A DNA stretch of 64,000 bases from assembly GCF_000701365.1 (NCBI RefSeq), contig NZ_JNIK01000016.1:362784-426783 (forward strand), written 5' to 3'. Origin of the DNA: Blastococcus sp. URHD0036 (GTDB lineage: Bacteria; Actinomycetota; Actinomycetes; Mycobacteriales; Geodermatophilaceae). A program made the translations under genes and the position numbers. The notes beneath the pieces are model-generated. The model searched no databases. It saw only the letters and a program-made list of their open reading frames with translations, and was not told the origin of the DNA. Positions 47,463 to 56,972 of the stretch are shown piece by piece; the first letter of the stretch is position 1; the number at the start of each line of letters is the position of its first letter.

Positions 47463-47840
47463 GTGGTCGGGACGTCGCAGCCGGTCCGCACCTGTGTGGG
47501 GTGCCGGCAGCGCGCTCCGGTCAGTGATCTGTTGCGTGTCGTCATCCGCGCCGGGGCCCTGGTCCCGGATCCCGGGCGGCGACTCCCCGGCCGGGGAGCA
47601 TCGGTGCACCCCACGCCGGAGTGCCTGCACGCAGCGGAGCGACGCCGGGCCTTCCCCCGGGCGCTGCGCCTCTCCGGAGGCGCCGCTGCCGCGGTGGAGG
47701 CCGGTCCGCTCCGGGCCCACGTCCTCGGCGCCTCACCCGAGGCGCCCGGGCCGACCGGGACGGACAGCAGTTCAAGGTCGGATCGGCACCAGGCCGGTCC
47801 GCAACGTCGACAGGACGAGCGTCGGATGACTCAGCCGTGA
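47463..47840 (+). CDS. ylxR: YlxR family nucleic-acid-binding protein (DUF448)
   Basis: 125 residues. The family block PVRTCVGCRQRAPVSDLLRVV and GRGASVHPTPECLHAA are present (quoted in pieces of the conserved region). YlxR is a small basic protein located between nusA and infB in most bacteria; it has been linked to RNA binding and, in some species, to control of gene expression or RNase P. After about residue 85 the sequence is low-complexity. GTG start, with a -10-like TAGAGT five bases upstream. Confidence 0.88.
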   Translation: MVGTSQPVRTCVGCRQRAPVSDLLRVVIRAGALVPDPGRRLPGRGASVHPTPECLHAAERRRAFPRALRLSGGAAAAVEAGPLRAHVLGASPEAPGPTGTDSSSRSDRHQAGPQRRQDERRMTQP

Positions 47841-47914
47841 AGTTCTCACGATGACCATGCGCCACTAACGACGAGGTCGAGCGGGCAAGCCGCCGGCCTC
47901 ACAAGAGGAGACCC

Positions 47915-50887
47915 GTGCCAGGCAAAGCCCGCGTACACGAACTCGCCAAGGAGTTCGGTGTCGACAGCAAGACCGTGCTCGCCAAGCTCAAGGAGCAGGG
48001 CGAGTTCGTGAAGTCCGCCTCCTCGACCGTCGAGGCCCCCGTGGCCCGCCGGTTGCGGGAGGCCCTCGGCGAGAGCACCGGAGCCGGCAACGGCGCCGCC
48101 GCTCCCGCCGGTCCGCGCCCCGGCGCGCCGACTCCCGGTCCGCGCCCCGCGCCGCGGCCGACCCCGGCCGCCGAGGCACCCGCTGCGCCGGCGCCGCCGG
48201 CCAGCGTCCCGCTCCCCGGCGCGCCCGCTCCCGGTCCGCGTCCGGCTCCGCAGGCCCCCGTGGCCCCGGCGGCCCAGGCCCCCGCCGCGCCGTCGGCGCC
48301 GGCTCCGCAGGCCCCGGCCGCCTCGGCATCTGCTCCGTCGGCTCCGGCCGGTCCCCGTCCCGGCGCACCGCGTCCGGGCGGTCCGGCCGCCGGCGCCCGC
48401 CCCGCGGGCGGTGCCCCCGGCGCTCCCGGTGCCGGCCCGCGTCCCGGCCCCCGGCCGGCTCCGCGTCCCGGTAACAACCCCTTCAGCAGTGCGCCGCGGC
48501 CCGCGCCCGCCGCCGGTGCCCCGCGCCCCGGTGCCGCGGCGGCCGGCCCCGGCGGTCCGCGGCCGGGTCCCGGCACGGCCGGTCCCCGTCCGTCGGCCGG
48601 TCCGGGCGGTCCCCGTCCCGGTGCGGGCCCCGGCGGTCCGCGTCCGGCGGCCGGTCCGGGCGGTCCCCGTCCCGGTCCCGGTTCCGGTGGTCCGCGCCCG
48701 AACCCGGGCATGATGCCGCAGCGCCCGTCGCCCGGCATGATGCCGCCGCGTCCGGCCGGTCGTCCCGGTGGTGGCCCCGGTGGCCCCGGCGGTCGTTCCG
48801 GCGGTCCCGGCGGCGGCGGTGGCCGTCCCGGTGGTCCCGGCGGCGGCGGTGGCTTCCGTCCTGGTGGCGGTGGCGGTGCCCCCGGTGCCGGCGCGCCGGC
48901 CGGTGGCGGCTTCCGTGGCGGCGGCGGTGGCCGTGGCCGCGGTCGCGGTGGCTCCGGTGCGGGCACCGCGGGTGCCTTCGGCCGTCCCGGTGGTCGCGGT
49001 CCCGTCCGCGGGCGCAAGAGCAAGAAGCAGCGGCGTCAGGAGTTCGACTCCATGGCGGCGCCCAGCATGGGCGGCGTCAGCCTGCCCCGTGGCAACGGGC
49101 AGACCGTCCGTCTGCCCCGTGGCGCCTCGCTGACCGACCTGGCCGAGCGCATCAACGCCCAGCCCGCCGCTCTGGTCACCGCCCTGTTCCACCTGGGCGA
49201 GATGGTCACCGCGACGCAGTCGGTGAACGACGAGACGCTGCAGCTGCTCGGTGCCGAGATCGGCTGGGTCATCCAGGTCGTCAGCCCCGAGGACGAGGAC
49301 CGCGAGCTGCTCGAGGACTTCGACCTCACCTTCGGTGACGAGGAGGGCGACGAGGGCGACTGGGACTCGCGTCCGCCGGTCGTCACCGTCATGGGTCACG
49401 TCGACCACGGAAAGACCAAGCTGCTCGACGCCATCCGCCACAGCAACGTGGTCTCGAAGGAGGCCGGTGGCATCACGCAGCACATCGGCGCCTACCAGAT
49501 CGTCACCGAGCTGGAGCACAACGAGCGGCCGATCACCTTCATCGACACCCCGGGTCACGAGTCGTTCACCGCGATGCGTGCCCGCGGCGCGAAGGTCACC
49601 GACATCGTCGTCCTGGTCGTCGCGGCCGACGACGGCGTCATGCCGCAGACGGTCGAGGCGCTCAACCACGCCCAGGCCGCCGACGTGCCGATCGTGGTCG
49701 CGGTCAACAAGATCGACAAGGAGGGGGCCAACCCCGCCAAGATCCGTCAGCAGCTCACCGAGTACGGGCTCGTGGCCGAGGAGTACGGCGGCGACACGAT
49801 GTTCGTCGATGTCTCGGCGACCACCCGCCAGGGTCTCGACGAGCTGCTCACGGCGATCCTGCTGACCGCCGACGCCTCGCTGGACCTGCGCGCCAACACC
49901 GAGCAGGACCCGCAGGGTGTGGTCATCGAGGGCAAGCTGGACAAGGGCCGCGGCCCCGTCGCCACGGTGCTCGTCCAGCGCGGCACGCTGCGCCAGGGCG
50001 ACTCGATCGTGGCCGGCGACGCCTACGGGCGCGTCCGGTCGCTGCTCGACGAGCACGGCAACAAGCTCAAGGAGGCGCTGCCGGCGCGTCCGGTCCAGGT
50101 CGTCGGGCTCACCTCGGTGCCCCGCGCCGGCGACACGTTCCTCGTCGTCGACGAGGACCGCGTGGCGCGGCAGATCGCCGACCGCCGCCAGGCCCGCATC
50201 CGCAACGCGCAGAACGCGTCCATGCGGAAGCGGATCAGCCTGGAGGACCTCGACGCCGCGCTGAAGGAGACCCGTCAGCTCAACCTGATCATCAAGGGCG
50301 ACAACTCGGGCACCGTCGAGGCGCTCGAAGAGGCCCTGATGAAGATCGAGATGGACGACGAGATCGCGCTGCGGGTCATCCACCGCGGCGTCGGCGGGAT
50401 CACCAAGAGCGACATCGACCTGGCGCTGGCCGACGACGTCATCGTCCTCGGCTTCAACGTCCGGGCCGAGGGCCAGGCCACGGAGCTGGCGAACCGCGAG
50501 GGGGTGGACGTCCGGTACTACACGGTCATCTACCAGGCCATCGACGAGATCGAGGCCGCCCTCAAGGGGATGCTCAAGCCGATCTACGAGGAGGTCCAGC
50601 TCGGCACGGCGGAGGTCCGCGAGGTCTTCCGGGTGCCGAAGATCGGCAACGTCGCCGGCTCGCTGGTCCGCAGCGGCACGATCGTGCGCAACTCCAAGGC
50701 GCGGCTCGTCCGTGACGGTGCCGTGGTCGCCGACAACCTGACGGTGGAGTCCCTCCGCCGCTTCAAGGACGACGCGACCGAGGTCCGCGAGGGCTACGAG
50801 TGCGGTATCGGCCTGGGGTCGTTCAACGACATCAAGGTCGACGACGTGATCCAGACCTTCGAGATGCGTGAGAAGCCGCGCGACTAG
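47915..50887 (+). CDS. infB: Translation initiation factor IF-2
   Basis: 990 residues. An IF2_N module ([20 protein letters not shown]) leads into ~310 residues of Pro/Gly/Ala/Arg repeats. A second IF2_N module follows ([17 protein letters not shown]), then the G domain: [26 protein letters not shown]. Domains II, III and the fMet-tRNA-binding domain IV complete it. It positions initiator tRNA and joins subunits. GTG with AAGAGGAG upstream. The long disordered arm is typical for high-GC actinobacteria. Confidence 0.98.
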   Translation: MPGKARVHELAKEFGVDSKTVLAKLKEQGEFVKSASSTVEAPVARRLREALGESTGAGNGAAAPAGPRPGAPTPGPRPAPRPTPAAEAPAAPAPPASVPLPGAPAPGPRPAPQAPVAPAAQAPAAPSAPAPQAPAASASAPSAPAGPRPGAPRPGGPAAGARPAGGAPGAPGAGPRPGPRPAPRPGNNPFSSAPRPAPAAGAPRPGAAAAGPGGPRPGPGTAGPRPSAGPGGPRPGAGPGGPRPAAGPGGPRPGPGSGGPRPNPGMMPQRPSPGMMPPRPAGRPGGGPGGPGGRSGGPGGGGGRPGGPGGGGGFRPGGGGGAPGAGAPAGGGFRGGGGGRGRGRGGSGAGTAGAFGRPGGRGPVRGRKSKKQRRQEFDSMAAPSMGGVSLPRGNGQTVRLPRGASLTDLAERINAQPAALVTALFHLGEMVTATQSVNDETLQLLGAEIGWVIQVVSPEDEDRELLEDFDLTFGDEEGDEGDWDSRPPVVTVMGHVDHGKTKLLDAIRHSNVVSKEAGGITQHIGAYQIVTELEHNERPITFIDTPGHESFTAMRARGAKVTDIVVLVVAADDGVMPQTVEALNHAQAADVPIVVAVNKIDKEGANPAKIRQQLTEYGLVAEEYGGDTMFVDVSATTRQGLDELLTAILLTADASLDLRANTEQDPQGVVIEGKLDKGRGPVATVLVQRGTLRQGDSIVAGDAYGRVRSLLDEHGNKLKEALPARPVQVVGLTSVPRAGDTFLVVDEDRVARQIADRRQARIRNAQNASMRKRISLEDLDAALKETRQLNLIIKGDNSGTVEALEEALMKIEMDDEIALRVIHRGVGGITKSDIDLALADDVIVLGFNVRAEGQATELANREGVDVRYYTVIYQAIDEIEAALKGMLKPIYEEVQLGTAEVREVFRVPKIGNVAGSLVRSGTIVRNSKARLVRDGAVVADNLTVESLRRFKDDATEVREGYECGIGLGSFNDIKVDDVIQTFEMREKPRD
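48080..49010 (+). repeat. Pro/Gly/Ala-rich repeats within infB
   Basis: Codon-level degenerate repeats encode [13 protein letters not shown] runs, then GPRPG and PGGPRPG units, then GGGG stretches. Base composition is almost pure G+C. The opposite strand shows a false long open frame here for the same reason. Confidence 0.85.
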
Positions 50888-50934
50888 CAGGTCCAGAGTG
50901 CGGGGCGTCGCCCGGCGGCAGGAGGGGAGCACCG

Positions 50935-51228
50935 GTGTTCACCGGCACGCTCACCGCTGACCTGCTGCTGGGCGACGTCCACTCGCTGAAGGAGAAGCGC
51001 GCCGTGGTCCGGCCGATCGTGGCCGAGCTGCGGCGCCGCTTCGCCGTGGCCGCTGCCGAGGTGGGCGACACCGATCTGCACCGCAGGGCGCAGGTCGGTG
51101 TCGCCACCGTCGCCGGCGACGCCGCTCAGGTCACCGACGTGCTCGACGCGTGCGAGCGGTTGCTGGCCGACCGGCCGGAGGTGACGCTGCTCTCGACCCA
51201 CCGGCAGCTGGTCAGCGACACGGACTGA
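50935..51228 (+). CDS. ylxP: YlxP/DUF503 family protein
   Basis: 97 residues. [21 protein letters not shown] and [17 protein letters not shown] are the family's conserved ferredoxin-like core. Function is unknown; it is fixed between infB and rbfA in actinobacteria and Firmicutes, which suggests a ribosome-related role. GTG start with AGGAGGGGAG upstream. Confidence 0.9.
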   Translation: MFTGTLTADLLLGDVHSLKEKRAVVRPIVAELRRRFAVAAAEVGDTDLHRRAQVGVATVAGDAAQVTDVLDACERLLADRPEVTLLSTHRQLVSDTD

Positions 51229-51289
51229 CGAAGGCCCCCCTCGCCCCCACCCACCCGGCGCCCCGGCGCCCCGACTCCCGGAGGGTCCG

Positions 51290-51787
51290 ATGGCCGATCC
51301 GGCCCGCGCCCGCAAGCTCGCGGTGCGCATCCGACAGATCGTCTCCGAGGCGATCGAGATGCAGATCAAGGACCCCCGCCTGGGCATGGTCACCGTGACC
51401 GACGCCAAGGTGACCGGCGACCTCCGCGAGGCCACGGTGTTCTACACCGTCTACGGCGACGAGACGCAGATCGCCGACTCGGCCCGGGCGCTGACCAGCG
51501 CCACCGGGGTCCTTCGCGCCACGGTCGGCAAGCAGACCGGGATCAAGTTCGTCCCGACCCTCGCCTTCGTCGCCGACATCGTCCCCGACACCGCGCGCGA
51601 GCTCGAGGAGGCGCTGGAGCGGGCCCGTCACGCCGACGAGCAGCTCGCCCGCGCCCGCGAGGGTGCGGAGTACGCCGGCGAGGCCGACCCCTACCGCAAG
51701 CCGGCCGAGGACGACGAGGACGACGTCGAGGAGTCCGACGACGAGCCCGCCGCCGCTGCCGACGCGGCGGTCGAGACCAGGAGCTGA
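51290..51787 (+). CDS. rbfA: Ribosome-binding factor A
   Basis: 165 residues. The KH-like core runs from [25 protein letters not shown] (quoted as [20 protein letters not shown]) to [19 protein letters not shown]. An acidic tail of ~45 residues follows. RbfA matures the 16S 5' end and 30S subunit, especially in the cold. GGAGGG lies six bases before the ATG. Confidence 0.95.
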   Translation: MADPARARKLAVRIRQIVSEAIEMQIKDPRLGMVTVTDAKVTGDLREATVFYTVYGDETQIADSARALTSATGVLRATVGKQTGIKFVPTLAFVADIVPDTARELEEALERARHADEQLARAREGAEYAGEADPYRKPAEDDEDDVEESDDEPAAAADAAVETRS

Positions 51788-51792
51788 CGCGC

Positions 51793-52038
51793 ATGAGCGA
51801 GAACGACCCCGACCCGGACCTCGCCGACGAGGGGCAGGGGCGCTCCGAGCTGGGCGGCAAGGAGATGCCCGGCGGCGGCGACCCCACGGCGGGCGGCAAG
51901 GCCGGCCGGATCGGGGAGGCGCCGAGCATCGCCGCTGACGAGCCCGACGACGGCGGCGCGCCCATCCCGGTGGCCGGCGGGGACGTCCGCGAGGAGACCG
52001 ACGCACCGCCGGTCGCCGACCCCGGTCCGGAGTCGTGA
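51793..52038 (+). CDS. Small acidic disordered protein, unknown
   Basis: 81 residues, rich in Asp, Glu, Gly and Pro, with no Cys, Trp, Tyr or Phe that I can see. No helix-forming or membrane segment. It begins five bases after rbfA and its stop overlaps the next start (GTGA), so it is translated with the operon. I do not recognise a family. The placement between rbfA and nrnA may be lineage-specific. Confidence 0.6.
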   Translation: MSENDPDPDLADEGQGRSELGGKEMPGGGDPTAGGKAGRIGEAPSIAADEPDDGGAPIPVAGGDVREETDAPPVADPGPES

Positions 52039-53081
52039 GGACCCCTCCCGAGCCCGCATCCGGAACGGCACGGACCGCGGCCGGCGTGCTCGCCGACGCC
52101 GCCGCCGAGCACGCGACGGTGGTGCTGTCCGCGCACGTCCAGCCCGACGCCGACGCCCTGGGTTCGACCCTGGCGCTCGCCGAGGGCCTACGCCGGCGCG
52201 GGGCGCGGGTGCTCGCCACCTTCCCCGAGCCGTTCGTCCTGCCCGCGTCGCTGAGCTGGCTGCCCGGCGCCGTTGGGCTGGTGCCGTCGTCGGCGGTGCC
52301 GTCCTCGCCGGACGTCTTCGTCAGCCTCGACGCGGCCTCGCCCGGGCGACTGGGGGAGCTCGCGCCGCTGCTCGACCGGGCCGGCACCTCGGTGGTGGTC
52401 GACCACCACGCGAGCAACCCCGGCTTCGGCGACGTCCGCGTCGTCGACCCCGGCGCCCCGGCCACGGTCACGCTGGTGGCCGACCTGCTCGACGGCATCG
52501 GGGTCACCCTCGACGCGACCCTGGCGACCTGCCTGTACGCCGGGCTGTCGGCCGACACCGGGTCCTTCCGGTTCGGCAGCACCCGGCCCGACACCCACGT
52601 GCTGGCCGCCCGGCTGCTGGAGACCGGCATCGACCACGCCGACATCAGCCGCCGGCTGTTCGACACCGCTCCGTTCGGCTGGCTCGGCCTGCTGTCGACC
52701 GTCACCGGCCGGGCCCGGCTGGAGACCGCGGTCGGCGCCGGGCTGGTGTGGACCTGGTCCAGCACCGCCGAGGCCGCCGAGCACGGTCTGCCGGGCGAGC
52801 AGCTGGAGGCCCTCGTGGACGTCGTCCGGTCGACCGAGGAGGCCGACGTCGCCTGCGTGCTCAAGGGACAGGACGACGGCACCTGGTCGGTCTCGATGCG
52901 CTCGCGCGGGGCGACCGACCTCTCCCGGGTCGCGACGGCCCTGGGCGGGGGCGGCCACCGTGCCGCGGCCGGCTTCACCTCGCACGCCGACCGCGAGGGC
53001 ACGATCGCGGCGATCCGCGCCGAACTCAGCACATCGCCGTCCTCTCGGACGGCAGCGCGGCCACGTGCCGTCCCCGACTGA
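52035..53081 (+). CDS. nrnA: DHH/DHHA1 phosphoesterase, NrnA-like
   Basis: 348 residues. DHH-family motifs: HVQPDADALGS, VSLDAASPGRLG, VVDHHASNPGF (the DHH signature), LYAGLSADTGSFR, and the DHHA1 end LGGGGHRAAAGF. Homologues (Rv2837c in M. tuberculosis) degrade nanoRNA, pAp and cyclic dinucleotides with Mn2+. The GTG overlaps the upstream stop. Its end runs into or abuts the MATE gene. Confidence 0.93.
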   Translation: MRTPPEPASGTARTAAGVLADAAAEHATVVLSAHVQPDADALGSTLALAEGLRRRGARVLATFPEPFVLPASLSWLPGAVGLVPSSAVPSSPDVFVSLDAASPGRLGELAPLLDRAGTSVVVDHHASNPGFGDVRVVDPGAPATVTLVADLLDGIGVTLDATLATCLYAGLSADTGSFRFGSTRPDTHVLAARLLETGIDHADISRRLFDTAPFGWLGLLSTVTGRARLETAVGAGLVWTWSSTAEAAEHGLPGEQLEALVDVVRSTEEADVACVLKGQDDGTWSVSMRSRGATDLSRVATALGGGGHRAAAGFTSHADREGTIAAIRAELSTSPSSRTAARPRAVPD

Positions 53082-54429
53082 CGTGGAGCCCGATCCGGCC
53101 ACCGCGTCGGGAGGCCTCCGGCCCCCGCAACGCGGCACGCCCGGTGTCCTCGCGCTCGCGCTGCCGGCGCTCGTCGTCCTGGCCGCCGAGCCGCTGTACC
53201 TGCTGGTCGACACCGCGGTGGTGGGGCACCTCGGCACGGTCGCCCTGGGCGGGCTCGCCGTCGGAGGCGCCCTGCTCGCGTGGGCCGCGGCCCTGCTGAA
53301 CTTCCTGGCCTACGGCACGACCGCCCGCGCGGCCCGGCGGGCGGGGGCGGGGGACCGTGCCGGCGCGGTCGCCGAGGGGGTGCAGGCCACCTGGCTGGCC
53401 GTTGCCCTGGGGATCGGTGTCCTGCTCCTGTTCCAGCTGCTCGCCGGGCCGCTCACCCGGCTGCTGGCCGGCGGTGGGGGCGACGTCGCCGAGGCGGGGG
53501 AGGAGTGGCTGCGGATCGCCTCCCTGGGTGCTCCGCTGCTGCTGGTGTCCCTGGCCGGCAACGGGTGGCTGCGCGGGGTGCAGGACCTCCGCCGCCCGGT
53601 CCGGTTCGTGCTGGTCGGAAGCCTCGCCAGCCTGGTGCTGTGCCCGCTGCTCGTGCAGACCGCCGGGCTGGGCCTCCCCGGGTCGGCGGTCGCCAACGTC
53701 GTCGGGCAGGCGCTGACGGCCGCGCTGTTCGTCCGGGCGCTGGTCCGCGAGGGGGCCGACTGGCGGCCACGACCGCGAGCGGTCCGCGCGCAGCTGGTGC
53801 TCGGCCGCGACCTGCTGCTGCGCGCGGCGGTGCTGCAGCTGGCGTTCCTCGTGGCCGCGGGGGTCGCGGCGCGCACCGGTCAGGCGGAGCTGGGCGCCCA
53901 CCAGATCGCGCTGCAGCTGTTCTTCTTCCTCGCGCTGGTGCTCGACGCCTACGCGATCGCCGCCCAGACGCTGGTCGGTCACGCGCTCGGCGCCGGCCGG
54001 CCCGCGGAGGCCCGTGCCACCGCCGTCCGCGTCGCCCGCTGGGGCCTGGGCACCGGGCTCGCCGTCGCGGTGCTCCTCCTGGCGCTGCGCCCCGTGCTGG
54101 TGCCGCTGTTCACCGGCGACCCCGCCGTCCGGGAGCAGGCCGCGCTGGTGTGGTGGTTCCTCGCCGGCTTCCAGCCCCTGGCCGGTGTCGTCTTCGCCCT
54201 GGACGGCGTGCTCATGGGCGCCGGCGACGTCGCCTACCTGCGGACGGTGACGATCGGCGCCGCCGTCGTCGGCTTCCTCCCGCTGTCGCTGCTCGCCGGT
54301 CCGCTGGACCTGGGCCTGGCCGGCGTCTGGACGGGGCTGACGCTCTTCATCGTGCTGCGGCTGGTCGCCGTCGTCGTCCGGGTGGCGGGGGACCGGTGGC
54401 TCGGGGCACCTGCGACGGTGGGCACATGA
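53065..54429 (+). CDS. dinF: MATE-family efflux transporter, DinF-like
   Basis: 454 residues from GTG 53065; GTG 53083 (448 residues, two bases after the nrnA stop) is equally possible, as neither has a ribosome site. Twelve membrane helices in two MatE halves: PLYLLVDTAVVGHLGTVALGG opens the first, quoted as EPLYLLVDTAVVGHLG, and ELGAHQIALQLFFFLALVLD the second. It should export drugs or metabolites using H+ or Na+. Rv2836c (dinF) is at the same place. The stop overlaps truB (ATGA). Confidence 0.9.
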   Translation: MPSPTDVEPDPATASGGLRPPQRGTPGVLALALPALVVLAAEPLYLLVDTAVVGHLGTVALGGLAVGGALLAWAAALLNFLAYGTTARAARRAGAGDRAGAVAEGVQATWLAVALGIGVLLLFQLLAGPLTRLLAGGGGDVAEAGEEWLRIASLGAPLLLVSLAGNGWLRGVQDLRRPVRFVLVGSLASLVLCPLLVQTAGLGLPGSAVANVVGQALTAALFVRALVREGADWRPRPRAVRAQLVLGRDLLLRAAVLQLAFLVAAGVAARTGQAELGAHQIALQLFFFLALVLDAYAIAAQTLVGHALGAGRPAEARATAVRVARWGLGTGLAVAVLLLALRPVLVPLFTGDPAVREQAALVWWFLAGFQPLAGVVFALDGVLMGAGDVAYLRTVTIGAAVVGFLPLSLLAGPLDLGLAGVWTGLTLFIVLRLVAVVVRVAGDRWLGAPATVGT

Positions 54430-55358
54430 GCCCCCGTCGTCCCGACGCCGACGTCGCGCCGTCGATCCTGCTCGTGGACAAGCCCGGCGGCATGACCTCC
54501 CACGACGTCGTCGCCCGTGCCCGCCGGGCGCTCTCGGTCCGCCGCATCGGCCACGCCGGGACGCTGGACCCGATGGCCACCGGGCTGCTCGTGCTCGGGG
54601 TCGGGACGGCGACGCGCCTGCTCGGGTACCTGACCGGGCACGACAAGACCTACGAGGCCACCATCCGGCTCGGCCAGAGCACCGTCACCGACGACCGCGA
54701 GGGCGAGGTGCTGGCCACCACCCCGGCCGGGCACCTGGACGACGACGCCGTCCGCGCCGCTCTGGGCGCGCAGACCGGCCCGCTCCTGCAGGTCCCCTCC
54801 TCGGTCAGCGCGGTGAAGGTCGCCGGCCGGCGCTCCTACGACCGGGTGCGGGCGGGGGAGGACGTCGTCCTCGAGCCGCGCGCGATCACCGTGCACCGGC
54901 TCGAGGTGCACCGGATCGGCCGGCCCACCCCGGACCTGGTCGACGTCGACGTGACCGTCTCCTGCACCGCCGGCACCTACATCCGGGCGATCGCCCGCGA
55001 CGCCGGTGCCGCCCTCGGCGTCGGCGGGCACCTGACCGCCCTGCGGCGCACGGCCGCCGGGCCGTTCGGCACCGCGCAGGCGGCGCCGGTCGAGGACGCG
55101 GCCGCCTCGCTGGTCGCCGGTGGCGGACGCGGCGTGCTCGGCCTGACCGAGGCCGCGACGACGCTGTTCCCGCAGCGGTCCGTGGCCGCCGAGGAGGCCA
55201 CCGCCCTCGGCCACGGCCGGCGGGTGCCCGCGACGGGCGCTCCCGGCCTGGTCGCGGCCGTGGACCCGGCCGGCCGCCTGGTCGCCCTCCTGGAGGACTC
55301 CGGGAGCACCGCGCGGGTGACCGTCGGCTTCCCGCCCGGGGCGGCCGCGGACGGGTGA
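54426..55358 (+). CDS. truB: tRNA pseudouridine-55 synthase TruB
   Basis: 310 residues. Catalytic Asp48 lies in GHAGTLDPMATGLL. VDKPGGMTSHDVV, KTYEATIRLGQSTVTDD and VPSSVSAVKVAGRRSYDR are further TruB motifs, with the PUA-like C-terminus after about 235. It converts U55 of tRNA to pseudouridine. ATG overlaps the stop of the transporter. Confidence 0.97.
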   Translation: MSPRRPDADVAPSILLVDKPGGMTSHDVVARARRALSVRRIGHAGTLDPMATGLLVLGVGTATRLLGYLTGHDKTYEATIRLGQSTVTDDREGEVLATTPAGHLDDDAVRAALGAQTGPLLQVPSSVSAVKVAGRRSYDRVRAGEDVVLEPRAITVHRLEVHRIGRPTPDLVDVDVTVSCTAGTYIRAIARDAGAALGVGGHLTALRRTAAGPFGTAQAAPVEDAAASLVAGGGRGVLGLTEAATTLFPQRSVAAEEATALGHGRRVPATGAPGLVAAVDPAGRLVALLEDSGSTARVTVGFPPGAAADG

Positions 55359-55401
55359 TCGCGGTGGTTGACGGCCGCCGGGCCGGGGAAGAGGCACCGG
55401 C

Positions 55402-55737
55402 ATGAGCGTCGTGAAGATCAACGCGATCACCGTGCCCAAGGAACGCCAGGAGCGCTTCGAGGAGCGCTTCCGCGGGCGGGCAGGGGCTGTCGAGAGCACG
55501 CCCGGTTTCGAGTGGTTCGAGCTGCTGCGCCCGCAGGAGGGCACCGACCAGTACCTCGTCTACACGCGCTGGGTGGACGAGGCCGCCTACGAGGCCTGGC
55601 AGTCCAGCCAGGACTTCGACCGCGCCCACTCCGGCGGCGGGGACACCCTCGCCCCCGCGGCGGCGAACTCCTCGCACCTGTGGTCCTACGAGGTCATCGA
55701 GTCGGCCGCCCCGAAGACCGAGCACGGCCCGGCCTGA
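55402..55737 (+). CDS. MhuD/IsdG-like heme-degrading monooxygenase
   Basis: 111 residues, an antibiotic-biosynthesis-monooxygenase fold. It starts MSVVKINAITVP and contains ESTPGFEWFELLRP, closely resembling M. tuberculosis MhuD. Asn7 and Trp66, which shape the ruffled heme site, are conserved, and His76 is one position off MhuD's His75 iron ligand. I infer that it opens heme and releases iron. GAAGAGG lies about seven bases upstream. It stands alone between truB and ilvE. Confidence 0.82.
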   Translation: MSVVKINAITVPKERQERFEERFRGRAGAVESTPGFEWFELLRPQEGTDQYLVYTRWVDEAAYEAWQSSQDFDRAHSGGGDTLAPAAANSSHLWSYEVIESAAPKTEHGPA

Positions 55738-55831
55738 TCGCGAGGCCTGATCCGGGCGGCCGCTCCGCCGGGACTACTGTGGACGGGCGGGTCCGGGAGT
55801 CGCCGGACCCGCCCGGACGCAGGTAGGAGCC

Positions 55832-56971
55832 ATGACCGACACCCTCGCCGACAGCCGTATCTCCCCGCGGGTCTTCACCGAGGGCGTACCGGTGGTCGCA
55901 GAGGAGATCCGGCGCCGCTCCGCCGCCGAGCGCCAGCAGCTGCTGGACGACCCTGGCTTCGGTCGCTACTTCACCGACTCGATGTTCGTCGCGCGCTACC
56001 GCGCCGGTGAGGGCTGGTACGACGCCCGCCTGACCTCCTACGCCCCGCTGCAGGTCGACCCGGCGACGGCGGCCCTGCACTACGCGCAGTCGATCTTCGA
56101 GGGGCTCAAGGCCTACGCCCAGCCCGACGGCAGCGTCGCGACCTTCCGTCCCGAGGCCAACGCCGCCCGCTTCGCCCGCGGCGCCCGTCGCCTCGCGATG
56201 CCGCCGGTGCCGGAGGAGGCCTTCCTCGCCGCCGTCGACGCGCTCGTCGACTCCGACCGCGAGTGGGTGCCCACCGGCCCGGACCAGACCCTCTACCTGC
56301 GCCCCTACCAGCTCGCCACCGAGCCCTTCCTGGGCGTGCGACCGGCGCACGAGTACCTGTTCCTCGTCATCGCCAGCCCCGCCGGCGCCTACTTCCCCCG
56401 CGGCGTGCACCCGGTGTCGGTCTACCTCTCCGAGGACTACATCCGCGCCGCGCCCGGGGGCACCGGCGACGTGAAGTGCGCCGGCAACTACGCCGCCAGC
56501 CTGCTGGCGCAGGAGCAGGCCATCGAGGCCGGCTGCGACCAGGTCGTCTGGCTCGACGCGCACGAGAAGCGCTACGTCGAGGAGATGGGCGGGATGAACC
56601 TGTTCTTCGTCCTCGGCTCCGGGGACGACGCCGAGCTGGTCACCCCCGAGCTCACCGGGACCCTGCTGCCGGGCATCACCCGCGACTCGCTGATCACGGT
56701 CGCGCGCGAGCTGGGGCACCGGGTCACCGAGCGGAAGTTCAGCGTGGACGAGTGGCGGGCCGGCGTCGCCGACGGCACCGTCACCGAGACCTTCGCCTGC
56801 GGCACCGCCGCGGTCATCACGCCCGTCGGCGAGGTGAAGGCGCGGACCGGGGACTTCACGGTCGGCGACGGCACCCCCGGCGCGCTCACCATGCGGCTCC
56901 GGGAGCACCTCCTGGACATCCAGCACGGCCGGGTGGCCGACACCCGCGGCTGGCTGCACCGGGTCGCCTGA
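55832..56971 (+). CDS. ilvE: Branched-chain amino acid aminotransferase
   Basis: 379 residues, fold-type IV PLP enzyme. Lys215 in GDVKCAGNYAAS binds PLP; SIFEGLKAY, LYLRPY, VEEMGGMNLFFV and TVTETFACGTAAVITPVG are characteristic. It transfers amino groups between glutamate and branched-chain keto acids. ATG with GTAGGAG five bases upstream. ribF starts two bases after the stop. Confidence 0.96.
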   Translation: MTDTLADSRISPRVFTEGVPVVAEEIRRRSAAERQQLLDDPGFGRYFTDSMFVARYRAGEGWYDARLTSYAPLQVDPATAALHYAQSIFEGLKAYAQPDGSVATFRPEANAARFARGARRLAMPPVPEEAFLAAVDALVDSDREWVPTGPDQTLYLRPYQLATEPFLGVRPAHEYLFLVIASPAGAYFPRGVHPVSVYLSEDYIRAAPGGTGDVKCAGNYAASLLAQEQAIEAGCDQVVWLDAHEKRYVEEMGGMNLFFVLGSGDDAELVTPELTGTLLPGITRDSLITVARELGHRVTERKFSVDEWRAGVADGTVTETFACGTAAVITPVGEVKARTGDFTVGDGTPGALTMRLREHLLDIQHGRVADTRGWLHRVA

Positions 56972-56972
56972 G

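Noticed and set aside
47851..47868. Five-codon frame (MTMRH) between ylxR and infB
   Set aside because: Very short, no ribosome site and no overlap with the infB start.
48080..49010. CRISPR or tandem repeat array
   Set aside because: Degenerate Pro/Gly/Ala codon repeats in frame inside infB, without spacers of constant length.
47846..50932. Open frame of over 1000 codons on the minus strand
   Set aside because: It mirrors infB exactly. High GC removes stop codons from the opposite strand; the sequence is Arg/Gly/Thr/Asp-rich low complexity with no domain.
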